A stretch of 22,713 nt of DNA from JAUVYV01 sp964585535 (GCA_964585535.1 CAZPDW010000014.1:1-22713), one strand, 5' to 3'; positions 1 through 7,940 are shown, numbered from the stretch's first letter. The notes: generated by a model not told the origin, from the letters alone. Program-made: numbers and translations.

Positions 1-265
1 CTCTTATAAAACAGCACTAATCTGATTTTTTGACCTCTTATTGATGTTTGAAAAACCAAAGAGGCAGTAGCGCTCTGTCACCGCCGCGGAGGCGGGGGGC
101 AGTGAGCACCTTAAAAAGGCATGAATTTCCGCCCCGTCAAACCCCGGCCGGGCAAGCTATGAGATTCGGCGGGAATGGGTAGGGTTCAGCAGTGTGGTCA
201 AATGTCTTGACGGAGGTGGTATTGGGAGTTGACGGGGGCGAGTGGGGGATGTAAGCTTTCGGGGT
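1..265. other. Non-coding left edge upstream of the deacetylase gene
   Basis: All forward frames are closed by stops close to the left edge, and no reverse-strand frame with a usable start runs off the edge, so no truncated gene is visible. A GC-rich inverted repeat lies at about 81-95 (CCGCC, 5-base loop, GGCGG) inside a longer imperfect GC-rich stretch. An A-rich segment at 34-64 has weak CCTCTT/AAGAGG complementarity. No convincing promoter or RNA gene was recognised. Confidence 0.5.
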
Positions 266-1114
266 ATGGAAAAGCGTCTGGTGATAAATGCCGATGACTT
301 CGGTCTTTGCGAAGGCGTCAACAAAGGGATATTGCAGGCGTACGCCGACGGTGTGCTTACGAGCGCGACGATAATGGTGAATATGCCGGCATCGGAGCAG
401 GCGGCGGGCTTAGCGAGGAAGACTGCCGGGCTTGGTATCGGTGTTCATCTTAACCTGACCGAAGGCAGGCCCGTATCGGATGCGGCCTGCATTGGCGCTC
501 TGGTTGATTCGAGCGGGGGGTTTGCGTATTCGCCGGGCCGGCTGGCGCTTCGCTCGCTTTTCAGCAGTGACATAAGGGTCGCGATTGAGACGGAGATGAC
601 CGAACAGGTCAAGTGGGTACTTCGACGGGCAATCAAGCCGACGCACTTAGATTCACACAAGCACGTGCATTGCTTTCCAGCGATTTTCTCGATAGTGTGC
701 AGGATAGCGCGGCGATTTCAGATTGATGCGATTCGCTATGGCTACGAGCCTGGGTATGTCTCAAAGCCCCCTTTTCCGATAACGGATGCGGACGGCAGGA
801 AAAGGGCGCGGACGCTTCGACGTATGGCCAAGGTCAACCGCTGGCAGAACGCGGACTTTTTCAAAACGGATGCGTTTTTCGGAGCGGCTCATACGGGCAG
901 GATGGGGGCGAATTTACTAAAGGCCGTGGCGTTGTACAACTCGGCCTCGACTGCGGAGCTTATGACTCACCCGGGCCTTGCGTACGATATTGACGCCGGC
1001 CAGACACGGTTAGTAAAGCAGCGGCAGGCGGAGTTAGCTGCGCTGTGCGGTGAGCAGGCAAAGAAGTATTTCGAGGAAGCGGGTGTAAAATTAGTGCATT
1101 ATGGACAGCTTTGA
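266..1114 (+). CDS. YdjC/ChbG-family carbohydrate deacetylase (NaxD/HpnK-like)
   Basis: Metal-dependent deacetylase that removes acetyl groups from N-acetylated amino sugars. Numbering from ATG 266 (282 aa), the family motifs are all present: NADDFG at residues 8-13, HLNLTEG at 61-67, THLDSHKHVH at 126-135 with the metal-binding histidines, and MTHPG near the C-terminus. There is no signal peptide, so it is cytoplasmic. A GTG at 242 could add eight residues; neither start has a good ribosome site, and ATG was chosen because the conserved region begins right after it. Its last 14 bases overlap a GT2 glycosyltransferase, so translation is probably coupled. In the family, NaxD of Francisella and its Bordetella counterpart deacetylate an undecaprenyl-phosphate-linked hexosamine before transfer to lipid A, while HpnK acts on glycosylated hopanoids. 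The neighbours here (GT2, ArnT-like) favour the NaxD role; that is inference. Confidence 0.85.
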   Translation: MEKRLVINADDFGLCEGVNKGILQAYADGVLTSATIMVNMPASEQAAGLARKTAGLGIGVHLNLTEGRPVSDAACIGALVDSSGGFAYSPGRLALRSLFSSDIRVAIETEMTEQVKWVLRRAIKPTHLDSHKHVHCFPAIFSIVCRIARRFQIDAIRYGYEPGYVSKPPFPITDADGRKRARTLRRMAKVNRWQNADFFKTDAFFGAAHTGRMGANLLKAVALYNSASTAELMTHPGLAYDIDAGQTRLVKQRQAELAALCGEQAKKYFEEAGVKLVHYGQL

Positions 1115-2090
1115 GAAGGTACATATCGACTGTTCGGTGGTGGTGCCGCTTTACAACGAGTCGGCGGTCGTTGAGGAGCTTTACGAACGGCTTACGAAGA
1201 CGATGGCGGGGACCGGGCTTTATTACGAGCTTGTATTCGTCGATGACGGCAGCGAGGACGATACGTTAGGGCTTCTCAAGGGCATCGCCGCGAAGGACAG
1301 CAAGGTCGTCGTGGTCGAGTTGCGTCGCAACTTCGGGCAGACGCCAGCTCTGGCGGCGGGTTTCGACAATGCGGCCGGTCAAATCATCGTATCGATGGAC
1401 GGCGACCTGCAACATTCGCCGGAGGAGATACCGAACTTTATCGAGAAAATCAACGCCGGCTACGATGTGGTGAGCGGCTGGCGGAAAAGGCGGGTGGATA
1501 ATTTTCTGATGCGTAAGATACCGAGCAGGGCCGCTAACCGGCTTGCTTCAAAGATAAGCGGCGTTGATATTCACGATTTCGGCACGACCTTCAAGGCGTA
1601 CCGGCGAGAGGTTATCGAGCAGCTTCGGCTTTACGGCGAGATGCATAGGTTCATACCGGCGCTATTGTCGCAGAGCGGGGTCAAAATTATCGAGATACCG
1701 ATAACGAATATCGTCAGGCCCTCGGGGACAAGCAATTACGGCATAGGCAGGACGTTCAGGGTTGCGTTCGACTTGATAACGCTGCGTTTTCTGCTGGGTT
1801 ATATTTCGCGGCCTTTGCACTTTTTCGGCAGGGCGGCGCTGGTTTGCGCTGCGGTAAGCTTTTTGACGGCTGCGTACATTCTCTTCGACAAGCTCTATTA
1901 CCACGTGCCGATACTCGTGGCGCACGGGCCTTTGGCGGGGCTGAGCGCACTGCTGCTGTTAGTCGGCGCAATTTTCGTCTCCACGGGGCTGATCGGCGAG
2001 ATGATAAGCAGGGTCTATTTCGAGGCGACCGACAGGAAGATTTATGCGGTGCGCAAAATCCACCGAAGAGAAACATTAGTATCGGATTAA
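1101..2090 (+). CDS. GT2 polyprenyl-phosphate glycosyltransferase (ArnC/FlmF-like)
   Basis: Membrane-bound GT-A glycosyltransferase of 329 aa, the usual length for enzymes that load a sugar from a nucleotide donor onto undecaprenyl phosphate. The catalytic domain starts with VVVPLYNES (13-21), followed by FVDDGSEDDT (46-55) and the metal-binding DGDLQ (100-104). The GTTFKAYRREV stretch (161-171) is typical of the ArnC/dolichol-phosphate-mannose group. Two hydrophobic helices lie at about 243-263 and 272-298. ATG 1101 lies inside the end of the deacetylase gene and the next gene begins 4 bases after its stop, so the three form one transcription unit. A likely product is an undecaprenyl-phosphate hexosamine, which the upstream deacetylase could modify. 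The sugar itself cannot be read from the sequence. Confidence 0.87.
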   Translation: MDSFEKVHIDCSVVVPLYNESAVVEELYERLTKTMAGTGLYYELVFVDDGSEDDTLGLLKGIAAKDSKVVVVELRRNFGQTPALAAGFDNAAGQIIVSMDGDLQHSPEEIPNFIEKINAGYDVVSGWRKRRVDNFLMRKIPSRAANRLASKISGVDIHDFGTTFKAYRREVIEQLRLYGEMHRFIPALLSQSGVKIIEIPITNIVRPSGTSNYGIGRTFRVAFDLITLRFLLGYISRPLHFFGRAALVCAAVSFLTAAYILFDKLYYHVPILVAHGPLAGLSALLLLVGAIFVSTGLIGEMISRVYFEATDRKIYAVRKIHRRETLVSD

Positions 2091-2094
2091 GAAA

Positions 2095-2652
2095 GTGAAG
2101 AAGGAAAAGAACTCGCTGTCGGGCACCGTCATTGCCGTGCTGGTTGTAACAGCGGCAGCGGTTTTTTTGGTCAGGCATTTTCATATAAAGAATTTTCATA
2201 TTGTCAGGCCCGGAGTTCTTTATACGAGCGGCCAGCCGAGGGGGATGGATTATACGCGTCTTTTGTATAAGTATCATATCGCAACGATTGTGAACGTTCG
2301 CTCGGTGGCCGAGCACCGCGAGAGAAACTGGCACAACGAGGAAATAACGTGGGTCAGAAGCAACGGCGTCAGATACGTCGAGCTTCCTCTGGGCAGGGAT
2401 GTGAACAATCCCGGCTATTTCCCGGATGCTGATATACGGCGGCGGTTCCTTGAGATAATGGCCGAGAAGGAGAACCTGCCGGTTCTTATACACGGCAGCA
2501 GCGGCAGGGGCAGGGTTGCGATGCTCACCACTGTCTGGCTTGTAGCCGGCGAGAAGTGCGGTGCGGAAAAAGGCATTAAGGTTGCCGAGCAGGTCAAGAC
2601 CAGGCCGCTGGCGGCAAAGGAACTGGCGTTTGTCAGGGGGCTTGCAAATTAG
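2095..2652 (+). CDS. Membrane-anchored DSP-fold protein lacking the catalytic Cys
   Basis: A 185-aa protein with an N-terminal transmembrane anchor (about residues 9-26) followed by a tyrosine/dual-specificity phosphatase-like domain, starting at IVRPGVLYTSGQPRG (36-50), the usual entry of this fold. The phosphate-binding loop reads HGSSGRGR (133-140), where active members have HCxxGxxR. The His, Gly and terminal Arg are kept, but the nucleophile Cys is Gly (codon GGC at 2494-2496; TGC would be a single-base difference). It may therefore be a pseudophosphatase that binds phosphate groups, or use another chemistry. The start is GTG, 4 bases after the GT2 stop. The 3' end overlaps the convergent ArnT-like gene by 20 bases. 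The membrane anchor and neighbours suggest a lipid-linked or envelope phosphate ligand (inference). Confidence 0.75.
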   Translation: MKKEKNSLSGTVIAVLVVTAAAVFLVRHFHIKNFHIVRPGVLYTSGQPRGMDYTRLLYKYHIATIVNVRSVAEHRERNWHNEEITWVRSNGVRYVELPLGRDVNNPGYFPDADIRRRFLEIMAEKENLPVLIHGSSGRGRVAMLTTVWLVAGEKCGAEKGIKVAEQVKTRPLAAKELAFVRGLAN

Positions 2653-4303
2653 GGTCGGTTTGCGGTTCCGAGCCAAGATGAAAGAGGGCGCCGGCCACTA
2701 TATTGCTTTTGTGCCGCTCGGCATTCGACTGCTCATAAACAGTGTTAAAGCCGTTGTTTTGACGAAGCTCATCGAGGCACGCTCCGAACGCCACAATCCA
2801 GCAGTTTTGGCGGTACAGTTTTTCGACCTCTTGCAGTGATTGGAGTTTTGGCACGGGTCTTGCGAAGTAGTTGATGAATCTGGGGGAGACGAGCTTGTAG
2901 GCCGCCAGTTCATCTGAGGCGGGCACTTTTTGGGCAACTTCGAGCGAGAATTGTCTGGATGGCTCATTACAGCTGAACGGGTTGGCTAAGGTAACGTAGC
3001 TGACCATCACGACGGCGGTGATACCGGCGAAGGCCGCTGTAGTGCCCAGGGCCGGCCTTTTGCGGGCAAAGAACAGCGCGACAGCAGCGGCAGAGACCAT
3101 TACTGTCAGGGCGATTGCCGCTGCGGCCGCAAGCAGCCGGTGATTGGCCCAGGCGGCATAGACGAGCAGCGCCGCCGCCGCCGTGATTATGACGAAGACG
3201 TGGCCTCGAAGGACGTCTCTTGCGTATTTGGGCGTATATGCTTTTTTAAGGAAGACCATATCTTCCAGAAGGATGCCTGTGAGGATAGCCGTTGCCGGCA
3301 GCAGAGGCAGGATGTAGTGCTGTCGTTTGCCGGCGTTGATGGTGAGGAAGAGCAAATCGGCTGCGAACCAGAGCCAGAGATAGAGCATAACGGGCCTTTT
3401 GTCCTGCCAGACCTTGAAGAACGGAGCGGCCAGGGCCATTGGCAGCAAGGCGGCCCAGGGTATGGTGAACATAAACATTTGGGGCAGATAATAATAGATT
3501 GGCTTGTTGCCCGATGCGTAGTCGCCGAAGAAGCGGTCAACGAATTCATATTTCCAGACAGCAAGGTCCCAGTTGACCCTGTGGGCGACAGCCAGAGGCC
3601 AGGGTAGGATTATGATAAAAAAGACAAGTATTCCTGAAATTGGCAGCAGTTTCGGTATTTTTTTCCACTGTCCGGATATCAGCACGTAGGCGAACAGTGG
3701 GACAAGAACGATTGGTATTGGAGCGGGTCCTTTTGCGATGTTTGCCAGGCCGAAACTCACCCAGAAGACAAGTGCATATACAACTTGCCTCTTTCGGTTC
3801 GCAGGATTGACAGCCGAGTAGAAACTTAAAAAGCAAAGCAGAATGAAGAATGTCATAATCATATCGGGGCGGGCATTATGCGCGTAGCGGACATAGGCGA
3901 GGGATGTGGCCCAGACGCCGGCGGACAGAAGGGCGATTCGAAATGACAGCCACCGGCTGACGAAGTAGAGAATTGCCGCGACCGAGAGGACGGCGAATAC
4001 GGCGTTTGGCAGGCGGGTGGTGAACTCATCGACCCGGCCGGTCAGCTTCGCCAGCGAGGCGACAAGCCAGTATGAAAGCGGCGTTTTCTGGAGCCGCGGC
4101 TGGGCGTTGAAGGTGGGCATAACCCAGTCGCCGCTTTGAAGCATTTCACGTGCGGTAACGGCAATGAAGCATTCGTGATTGTTCAGGGGTTGTGAGGCAA
4201 GCGTCCAGCCGGCGGTTACGACTGAAAGAGTCAGCAGTCCGCAGACCAGCAGTGTTTTCATCGTACCGTTGTTTTGCTTTTGTGTCATTTGGCCGGTATT
4301 CAT
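2633..4303 (-). CDS. ArnT/PMT-family lipid-linked sugar transferase
   Basis: Integral membrane GT-C glycosyltransferase of 556 aa with many hydrophobic helices, in the length range of ArnT-type enzymes. The first periplasmic loop carries NNHECFIAVTAREML (41-55), then GDW and QKTPLSYW (72-79), matching the ArnT pattern of an acidic residue followed by AREM and a KxPLxYW segment. Such enzymes move a sugar from undecaprenyl phosphate to lipid A phosphates on the periplasmic face. ATG 4303 is the longest start; ATG 4261 (MKTLLVCG) is an alternative and no start has a clear ribosome site. It sits 16 bases after the threonine synthase stop on the same strand, and converges with the deacetylase/GT2/DSP-like unit. 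With that unit it completes a likely lipid A amino-sugar pathway (FlmK/LgmB role, inferred). Confidence 0.83.
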   Translation of the reverse strand: MNTGQMTQKQNNGTMKTLLVCGLLTLSVVTAGWTLASQPLNNHECFIAVTAREMLQSGDWVMPTFNAQPRLQKTPLSYWLVASLAKLTGRVDEFTTRLPNAVFAVLSVAAILYFVSRWLSFRIALLSAGVWATSLAYVRYAHNARPDMIMTFFILLCFLSFYSAVNPANRKRQVVYALVFWVSFGLANIAKGPAPIPIVLVPLFAYVLISGQWKKIPKLLPISGILVFFIIILPWPLAVAHRVNWDLAVWKYEFVDRFFGDYASGNKPIYYYLPQMFMFTIPWAALLPMALAAPFFKVWQDKRPVMLYLWLWFAADLLFLTINAGKRQHYILPLLPATAILTGILLEDMVFLKKAYTPKYARDVLRGHVFVIITAAAALLVYAAWANHRLLAAAAAIALTVMVSAAAVALFFARKRPALGTTAAFAGITAVVMVSYVTLANPFSCNEPSRQFSLEVAQKVPASDELAAYKLVSPRFINYFARPVPKLQSLQEVEKLYRQNCWIVAFGACLDELRQNNGFNTVYEQSNAERHKSNIVAGALFHLGSEPQTDPNLQAP

Positions 4304-4319
4304 AAGAAAATGTCTGGAA

Positions 4320-5669
4320 TCAGGATATCAGTTTGATAATTTCGTCGAAATCATTCGGTGCTTCGACGGGTGGGTTGCTGAATTGGCCCTGCTTTTGTTT
4401 GTGATAGTTGACGGTAACGTTCGGGTCTTTGAGGGCGTGGCCCGTGAGGACGCAGGCGATTCGCTCATCGGGTGCGACTACACCCTGGTCTATCAGCAGT
4501 TTCAGTCCGGCGATAGAGGCGGCGGAGGCGGGCTCGCAGCCGAGCCCGAATTTTCCGATAACCGCCTTGGCGTCGAGGATTTGCTCATCCGTTACGGCCC
4601 GGACGACGCCGTTGCATATTTCAATTGCCCGCAGGCATTTTTTGAGGTTGACCGGCCTTGAGATTTCAATGGCGGATGCACAGGTATGCGGCGAGAAATT
4701 GCGGGCGGTCAAATCGGCGTAGTAGTCGTCGATTGTCTTCTGGCTTACGCTGCCGTTGTTCCAGGTGAGGTTTTTGTTGTTGACCAGGTCGGTGAGGGTA
4801 TCGGCGCCGGTGGCGTTTATAATCGCCATTCGTGGTATCCGGTCGATGAGGCCGAGCTGCTTTAGCTCGCTGAATGCCTTTGCGAAGGCGCTGGAGTTGC
4901 CGAGGTTTCCGCCCGGCACGATTATCCAGTCGGGCGCCTGCCAGCCGAGGCCCTCGATGATTCTGTACATTATTGTCTTTTGGCCCTCGAGGCGAAAGGG
5001 GTTTAGCGAGTTGAGCAGGTACAGCCCGAGTTTTGAGCAGACATGCTGGACCTGTTTCATACAGTCGTCGAAGTCGCCGCGGATTTGAATTGTCCTGGCG
5101 CCGTAGTCCATTGCCTGGCTGAGTTTTCCGAAGGCGATTCTGCCGGAGCCGACAAAGACGGTGCATTTTATGCCGCAGCTATGTGCATACAGGGCCACCG
5201 AGGCGGAGGTATTTCCCGTCGAGGCGCAGGCACAGGATTCTGTCCCGACCATTTTGGCATGGCTGAAGGCGGCGGCCATTCCGTTGTCCTTGAATGAGCC
5301 GGACGGGTTAAGCCCCTCGTATTGAAGATATAATTTACCCGGTTTAACACCGACATACCCGGCGACCATATCGTTTTGCTGGAGTATGGTCTGGCCCTCG
5401 CCGATGGTGACTTTGTATTTGTCGTCGCAGAAGTTGAGCAGCTCGCGGAATCGCCAGACGCCCGACAGGTCCAGCCGGCTGTCTCTGTTCGCCCGGCGCT
5501 TGCCGAAGTCGCTGAGCTTGCGGGGAACCTCGATTCTGTCCCAGTCATACAGTGTATCCAGCAGCTCTCCGCAGGCCGGACACTTAAAGAGCGCCTGGCC
5601 GCAGTCGAACTCCGCTGCGCATTCGGGGTTGATACACTTCTGAAAAGCGGCATCTGTGTCTCTGGACAT
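4320..5669 (-). CDS. thrC: Threonine synthase with N-terminal zinc ribbon
   Basis: PLP enzyme converting O-phospho-L-homoserine to threonine, 449 aa. The N-terminus has a likely zinc site (C12, C17, C30, C33), as in one branch of the family. The PLP lysine is in NPSGSFKDNG (121-130; Lys127), followed by the STGNTSAS phosphate-binding stretch (150-157). ATG 5669 is preceded by GAGGAG about 12 bases upstream; a TTG at 5678 is a possible longer start that would overlap the stop of the upstream HAD gene. It lies within a minus-strand operon: Re-citrate-synthase-like, HAD, thrC, ArnT-like. Function is well supported; why it is grouped with an envelope glycosyltransferase is not clear. Confidence 0.92.
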   Translation of the reverse strand: MSRDTDAAFQKCINPECAAEFDCGQALFKCPACGELLDTLYDWDRIEVPRKLSDFGKRRANRDSRLDLSGVWRFRELLNFCDDKYKVTIGEGQTILQQNDMVAGYVGVKPGKLYLQYEGLNPSGSFKDNGMAAAFSHAKMVGTESCACASTGNTSASVALYAHSCGIKCTVFVGSGRIAFGKLSQAMDYGARTIQIRGDFDDCMKQVQHVCSKLGLYLLNSLNPFRLEGQKTIMYRIIEGLGWQAPDWIIVPGGNLGNSSAFAKAFSELKQLGLIDRIPRMAIINATGADTLTDLVNNKNLTWNNGSVSQKTIDDYYADLTARNFSPHTCASAIEISRPVNLKKCLRAIEICNGVVRAVTDEQILDAKAVIGKFGLGCEPASAASIAGLKLLIDQGVVAPDERIACVLTGHALKDPNVTVNYHKQKQGQFSNPPVEAPNDFDEIIKLIS

Positions 5670-5674
5670 CGCTG

Positions 5675-6490
5675 TCAATCACTCCTCGTATATGTTTTTA
5701 TTGACGCTGCTTCGTATGACGGTTCAGCAGAAACGTTTTGGCCGTTGATAGTGTTAATCAGTTCGGGCAGCTCGCAGAGCCGCTCTATCTTCCAGATGCC
5801 TTTCGGCACTATTTTGCCGATATTGGTATAGGCCCTTTTCAGCACCGGCAGCATACCGGTCTTTATAGCGGGTTTGGCATCTTTGTCGATTCTGTCGCCG
5901 ACGAACATTATATTTTTGAAGGGTTCGCCGAGGCGTTCAGCCGCCGCTTTGAATATGCGAATATCGGGTTTTCTAAAGCCGAACTGGTACGAATAGAGCC
6001 GAACGGAGAAGAACCGCAGGAGACCGAATTTTTCGAGATGTTTTTCGAGCGAGCCGGCATTGATAAAGGTATTTGAAACGATTCCGAGTTTTAGCCCGGC
6101 CCTTTTAAGAGCGTCAAGGGTTTCGGTGATACCGGCCTCGACCGTGGCGAGCTCACTGAGCGGCTCGTACCAGAGCCAGGCGAGGTGGCGCCACTGGTTT
6201 TCGTCGAGCTTATAGCCGGCTCTTATTCCTATTTTTCTGAGCAGCTCGAAGGAGTCGAAGTCTCTTTTGGTTATGTTTGAAAAGAGGTGTCTGAGCCGCA
6301 GTAAAATCAGGTTTTTCCAGCAGTAGAGGTTATAGCCGCCGACGGGCTGGCCGGTTGATTTGAGGAATTCGTACGACAGACGGGCGCCCCGGCGAAACAG
6401 CTTTGAGGTGTTGACCGGCCCGAAGTCCAGCAGCGTCTCGCCGATATCAAAGAGTACCGCTTTTATCCGTCTTTCCGCCAATGGTATCAC
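5675..6490 (-). CDS. HAD-superfamily hydrolase
   Basis: A 271-aa HAD-fold hydrolase with all four motifs: DIGET (15-19; nucleophile D15, with Gly at the position of the usual second Asp), SNT (139-141), RKPD with K174, and VGDRIDKD (197-204). An alpha-helical cap lies between motifs I and II. The GTG start at 6490 overlaps the TGA of the preceding gene (GTGA), and its own stop is 5 bases before the thrC ATG, so translation is likely coupled at both ends. Substrate is unknown. Its place between a citrate/isopropylmalate-synthase-type enzyme and threonine synthase suggests a small phosphorylated metabolite, which is inference only. Confidence 0.85.
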   Translation of the reverse strand: MIPLAERRIKAVLFDIGETLLDFGPVNTSKLFRRGARLSYEFLKSTGQPVGGYNLYCWKNLILLRLRHLFSNITKRDFDSFELLRKIGIRAGYKLDENQWRHLAWLWYEPLSELATVEAGITETLDALKRAGLKLGIVSNTFINAGSLEKHLEKFGLLRFFSVRLYSYQFGFRKPDIRIFKAAAERLGEPFKNIMFVGDRIDKDAKPAIKTGMLPVLKRAYTNIGKIVPKGIWKIERLCELPELINTINGQNVSAEPSYEAASIKTYTRSD

Positions 6491-7815
6491 CTCAAGGCCG
6501 GCAGGTCGTCGCCGAAGGCCTTCCTGACCCAGTCGAACATCTCCTTGTCTGAAATCGCAGAGACCCTGTCGGAGGCATATTCTGCGTTTATTTTGTCTCT
6601 TATCTGTGTTATACGCGGGTCGTGTTTACCGATGGTAATCCGGTATCTTGCTTCAATCCAGTGCTTTATGCCCGCTGCTCCGGCCTTGTCGGTAATGGCT
6701 ACGTTGACAGACCGGCCGAGTAATGCCTTGGTATCGAAGCAGTTGTAGATTTCCTCGTTTTTGAGCAGACCGTCGGCGTGGATGCCGGCGCGTGTGACGT
6801 TGAAGTCCCTGCCCACAAGCGGATAGTTATGAGGAATCTCGAAGCCCAGTTCCTTTCTGACGTATTCGGCCAGTTGAGTAATGGCCTTGTAATTGACCTT
6901 TTTCGAGATTCCCTTGATTTGGGCGTGCTCGACGACCATTGCTTCGAGGGGCGGGTTGCCCGTTCGCTCGCCGAAGCCGAAGATTGAGCTGTTGGCGGCG
7001 CAGCAGCCGTAGAGCCAGGCGGTCGCGGCGTTTATCTGGACCTTGTGAAGGTCGTTGTGCCCGTGCCATTCGAGCCATTCTGCGGGGACGCCGATTTGCC
7101 GCAGGCCGGCTATCAGCTTTGGAATCCCCCGGGGCAGCGCCGCCTCGGCCCAGGGCAGGCCGAAGCCGAGCGTATCGCATAAGCGGATTTTGACGGGTTT
7201 TTTGTATTGTTCGGCTAACTTGAGCAGCTCGGCGGCGAAGGGCAGCACGAAGCCATCGTAATCCGCTCGTGTAATATCCTCGAAGTGGCATCGCGGTATA
7301 ACGCCGTTGTCGAGAGCCGCGGTGGCAACCTCGATATAAGAGTCCATCGCCTGGGCGCGGGTCTTCCTGAGCTTGAGGAAGATATGATAGTCGCTTGCCG
7401 AGGTGAGGATTCCGGTTTCTTTGAGTCCCATTTGTGTAACGAGTCGGAAGTCAGCCGGGACGGCCCTTATCCAGCCGGTTATTTCGGGGTATTTGTAGCC
7501 GCGGCTCTTGCACAACTCGACGGCCCTGCGGTCACGGTCGGAATAGAGAAAAAACTCACACTGGCGAATGAGGCCGGTCTCGCCGTCGATTTCGTGCAGG
7601 AGGTCGTAGATTTTCAGGATTTGTTCGGGCGTATAGGGCGGCCTGGCCTGCTGACCGTCCCGGAAGGTCGTATCGGTTATCCAGATATCGTCCGGGATAC
7701 TCAGAGCAACCTTCTCATCTTCAAAAACCACCCGCGGAAATTCACTGTAGGGAAAAACGTCTCTGTACAGATTGGGCTGTTTCACATCGGCAAGTTTAGC
7801 TCTTTTTTTCGCCAT
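6487..7815 (-). CDS. DRE-TIM acyltransferase, Re-citrate-synthase-like
   Basis: A 442-aa member of the isopropylmalate/homocitrate synthase (HMGL-like) family, which condenses an acetyl group from acetyl-CoA with an oxo-acid. The barrel begins with ITDTTFRDGQQARPPYT (46-62), holding the catalytic Arg-Asp pair, and the metal site is seen in WHGHNDLHK (251-259; H252, H254, N255, D256). The sequences DIWITDTTFRDGQQAR and GFGERTGNPP resemble, from memory, the Re-face citrate synthases of Clostridium kluyveri and sulfate reducers rather than LeuA. It lacks a long LeuA-type regulatory tail. ATG 7815 has AGGAG seven bases upstream; the longer frame to 7845 has no such site. It is the first gene of the operon, behind a good promoter. 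Homocitrate or 2-isopropylmalate synthase remain alternatives. Confidence 0.8.
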   Translation of the reverse strand: MAKKRAKLADVKQPNLYRDVFPYSEFPRVVFEDEKVALSIPDDIWITDTTFRDGQQARPPYTPEQILKIYDLLHEIDGETGLIRQCEFFLYSDRDRRAVELCKSRGYKYPEITGWIRAVPADFRLVTQMGLKETGILTSASDYHIFLKLRKTRAQAMDSYIEVATAALDNGVIPRCHFEDITRADYDGFVLPFAAELLKLAEQYKKPVKIRLCDTLGFGLPWAEAALPRGIPKLIAGLRQIGVPAEWLEWHGHNDLHKVQINAATAWLYGCCAANSSIFGFGERTGNPPLEAMVVEHAQIKGISKKVNYKAITQLAEYVRKELGFEIPHNYPLVGRDFNVTRAGIHADGLLKNEEIYNCFDTKALLGRSVNVAITDKAGAAGIKHWIEARYRITIGKHDPRITQIRDKINAEYASDRVSAISDKEMFDWVRKAFGDDLPALR

Positions 7816-7836
7816 TTTAAGTCTCCTAAGCCAGTT

Positions 7837-7862
7837 CACAGGCATATTGTCAGACGCCTGTG
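7837..7862. promoter_or_regulatory. Dyad overlapping the operon transcription start
   Basis: Perfect 7-bp inverted repeat CACAGGC / GCCTGTG (7837-7843 and 7856-7862) with a 12-base centre. It sits just downstream of the predicted -10 box of the minus-strand operon and spans the expected start of transcription near 7858. This placement fits a repressor operator better than an RNA hairpin, since one arm would be only partly transcribed. No regulator could be assigned. Confidence 0.4.
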
Positions 7863-7863
7863 G

Positions 7864-7892
7864 ATTATACCGTATTTTAAGACGGGTGTAAA
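7864..7892 (-). promoter_or_regulatory. Sigma-70-type promoter of the Re-citrate-synthase-like/HAD/thrC/ArnT-like operon
   Basis: On the minus strand, TTTACA (7892-7887) and TATAAT (7869-7864) are separated by exactly 17 bases. Transcription would start near 7858, giving a leader of about 43 bases before ATG 7815, with AGGAG in place. This is the strongest promoter match in the window. Confidence 0.65.
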
Positions 7893-7940
7893 CAGACTTC
7901 TTGCTGGAGTGCCGCAGGTCGAAAAAAACGGCTCACTCAT

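Noticed and set aside
1756..2676. Long minus-strand open frame of 306 codons opposite the GT2 and DSP-like genes
   Set aside because: It is rich in Arg, Pro, Ser and Cys with no recognisable motif, and lies opposite two well-supported genes; it is an antisense shadow of GC-rich coding DNA.
3140..3607. Plus-strand open frame opposite the ArnT-like gene
   Set aside because: The complement of membrane-helix codons gives a charged, motif-free product; antisense shadow.
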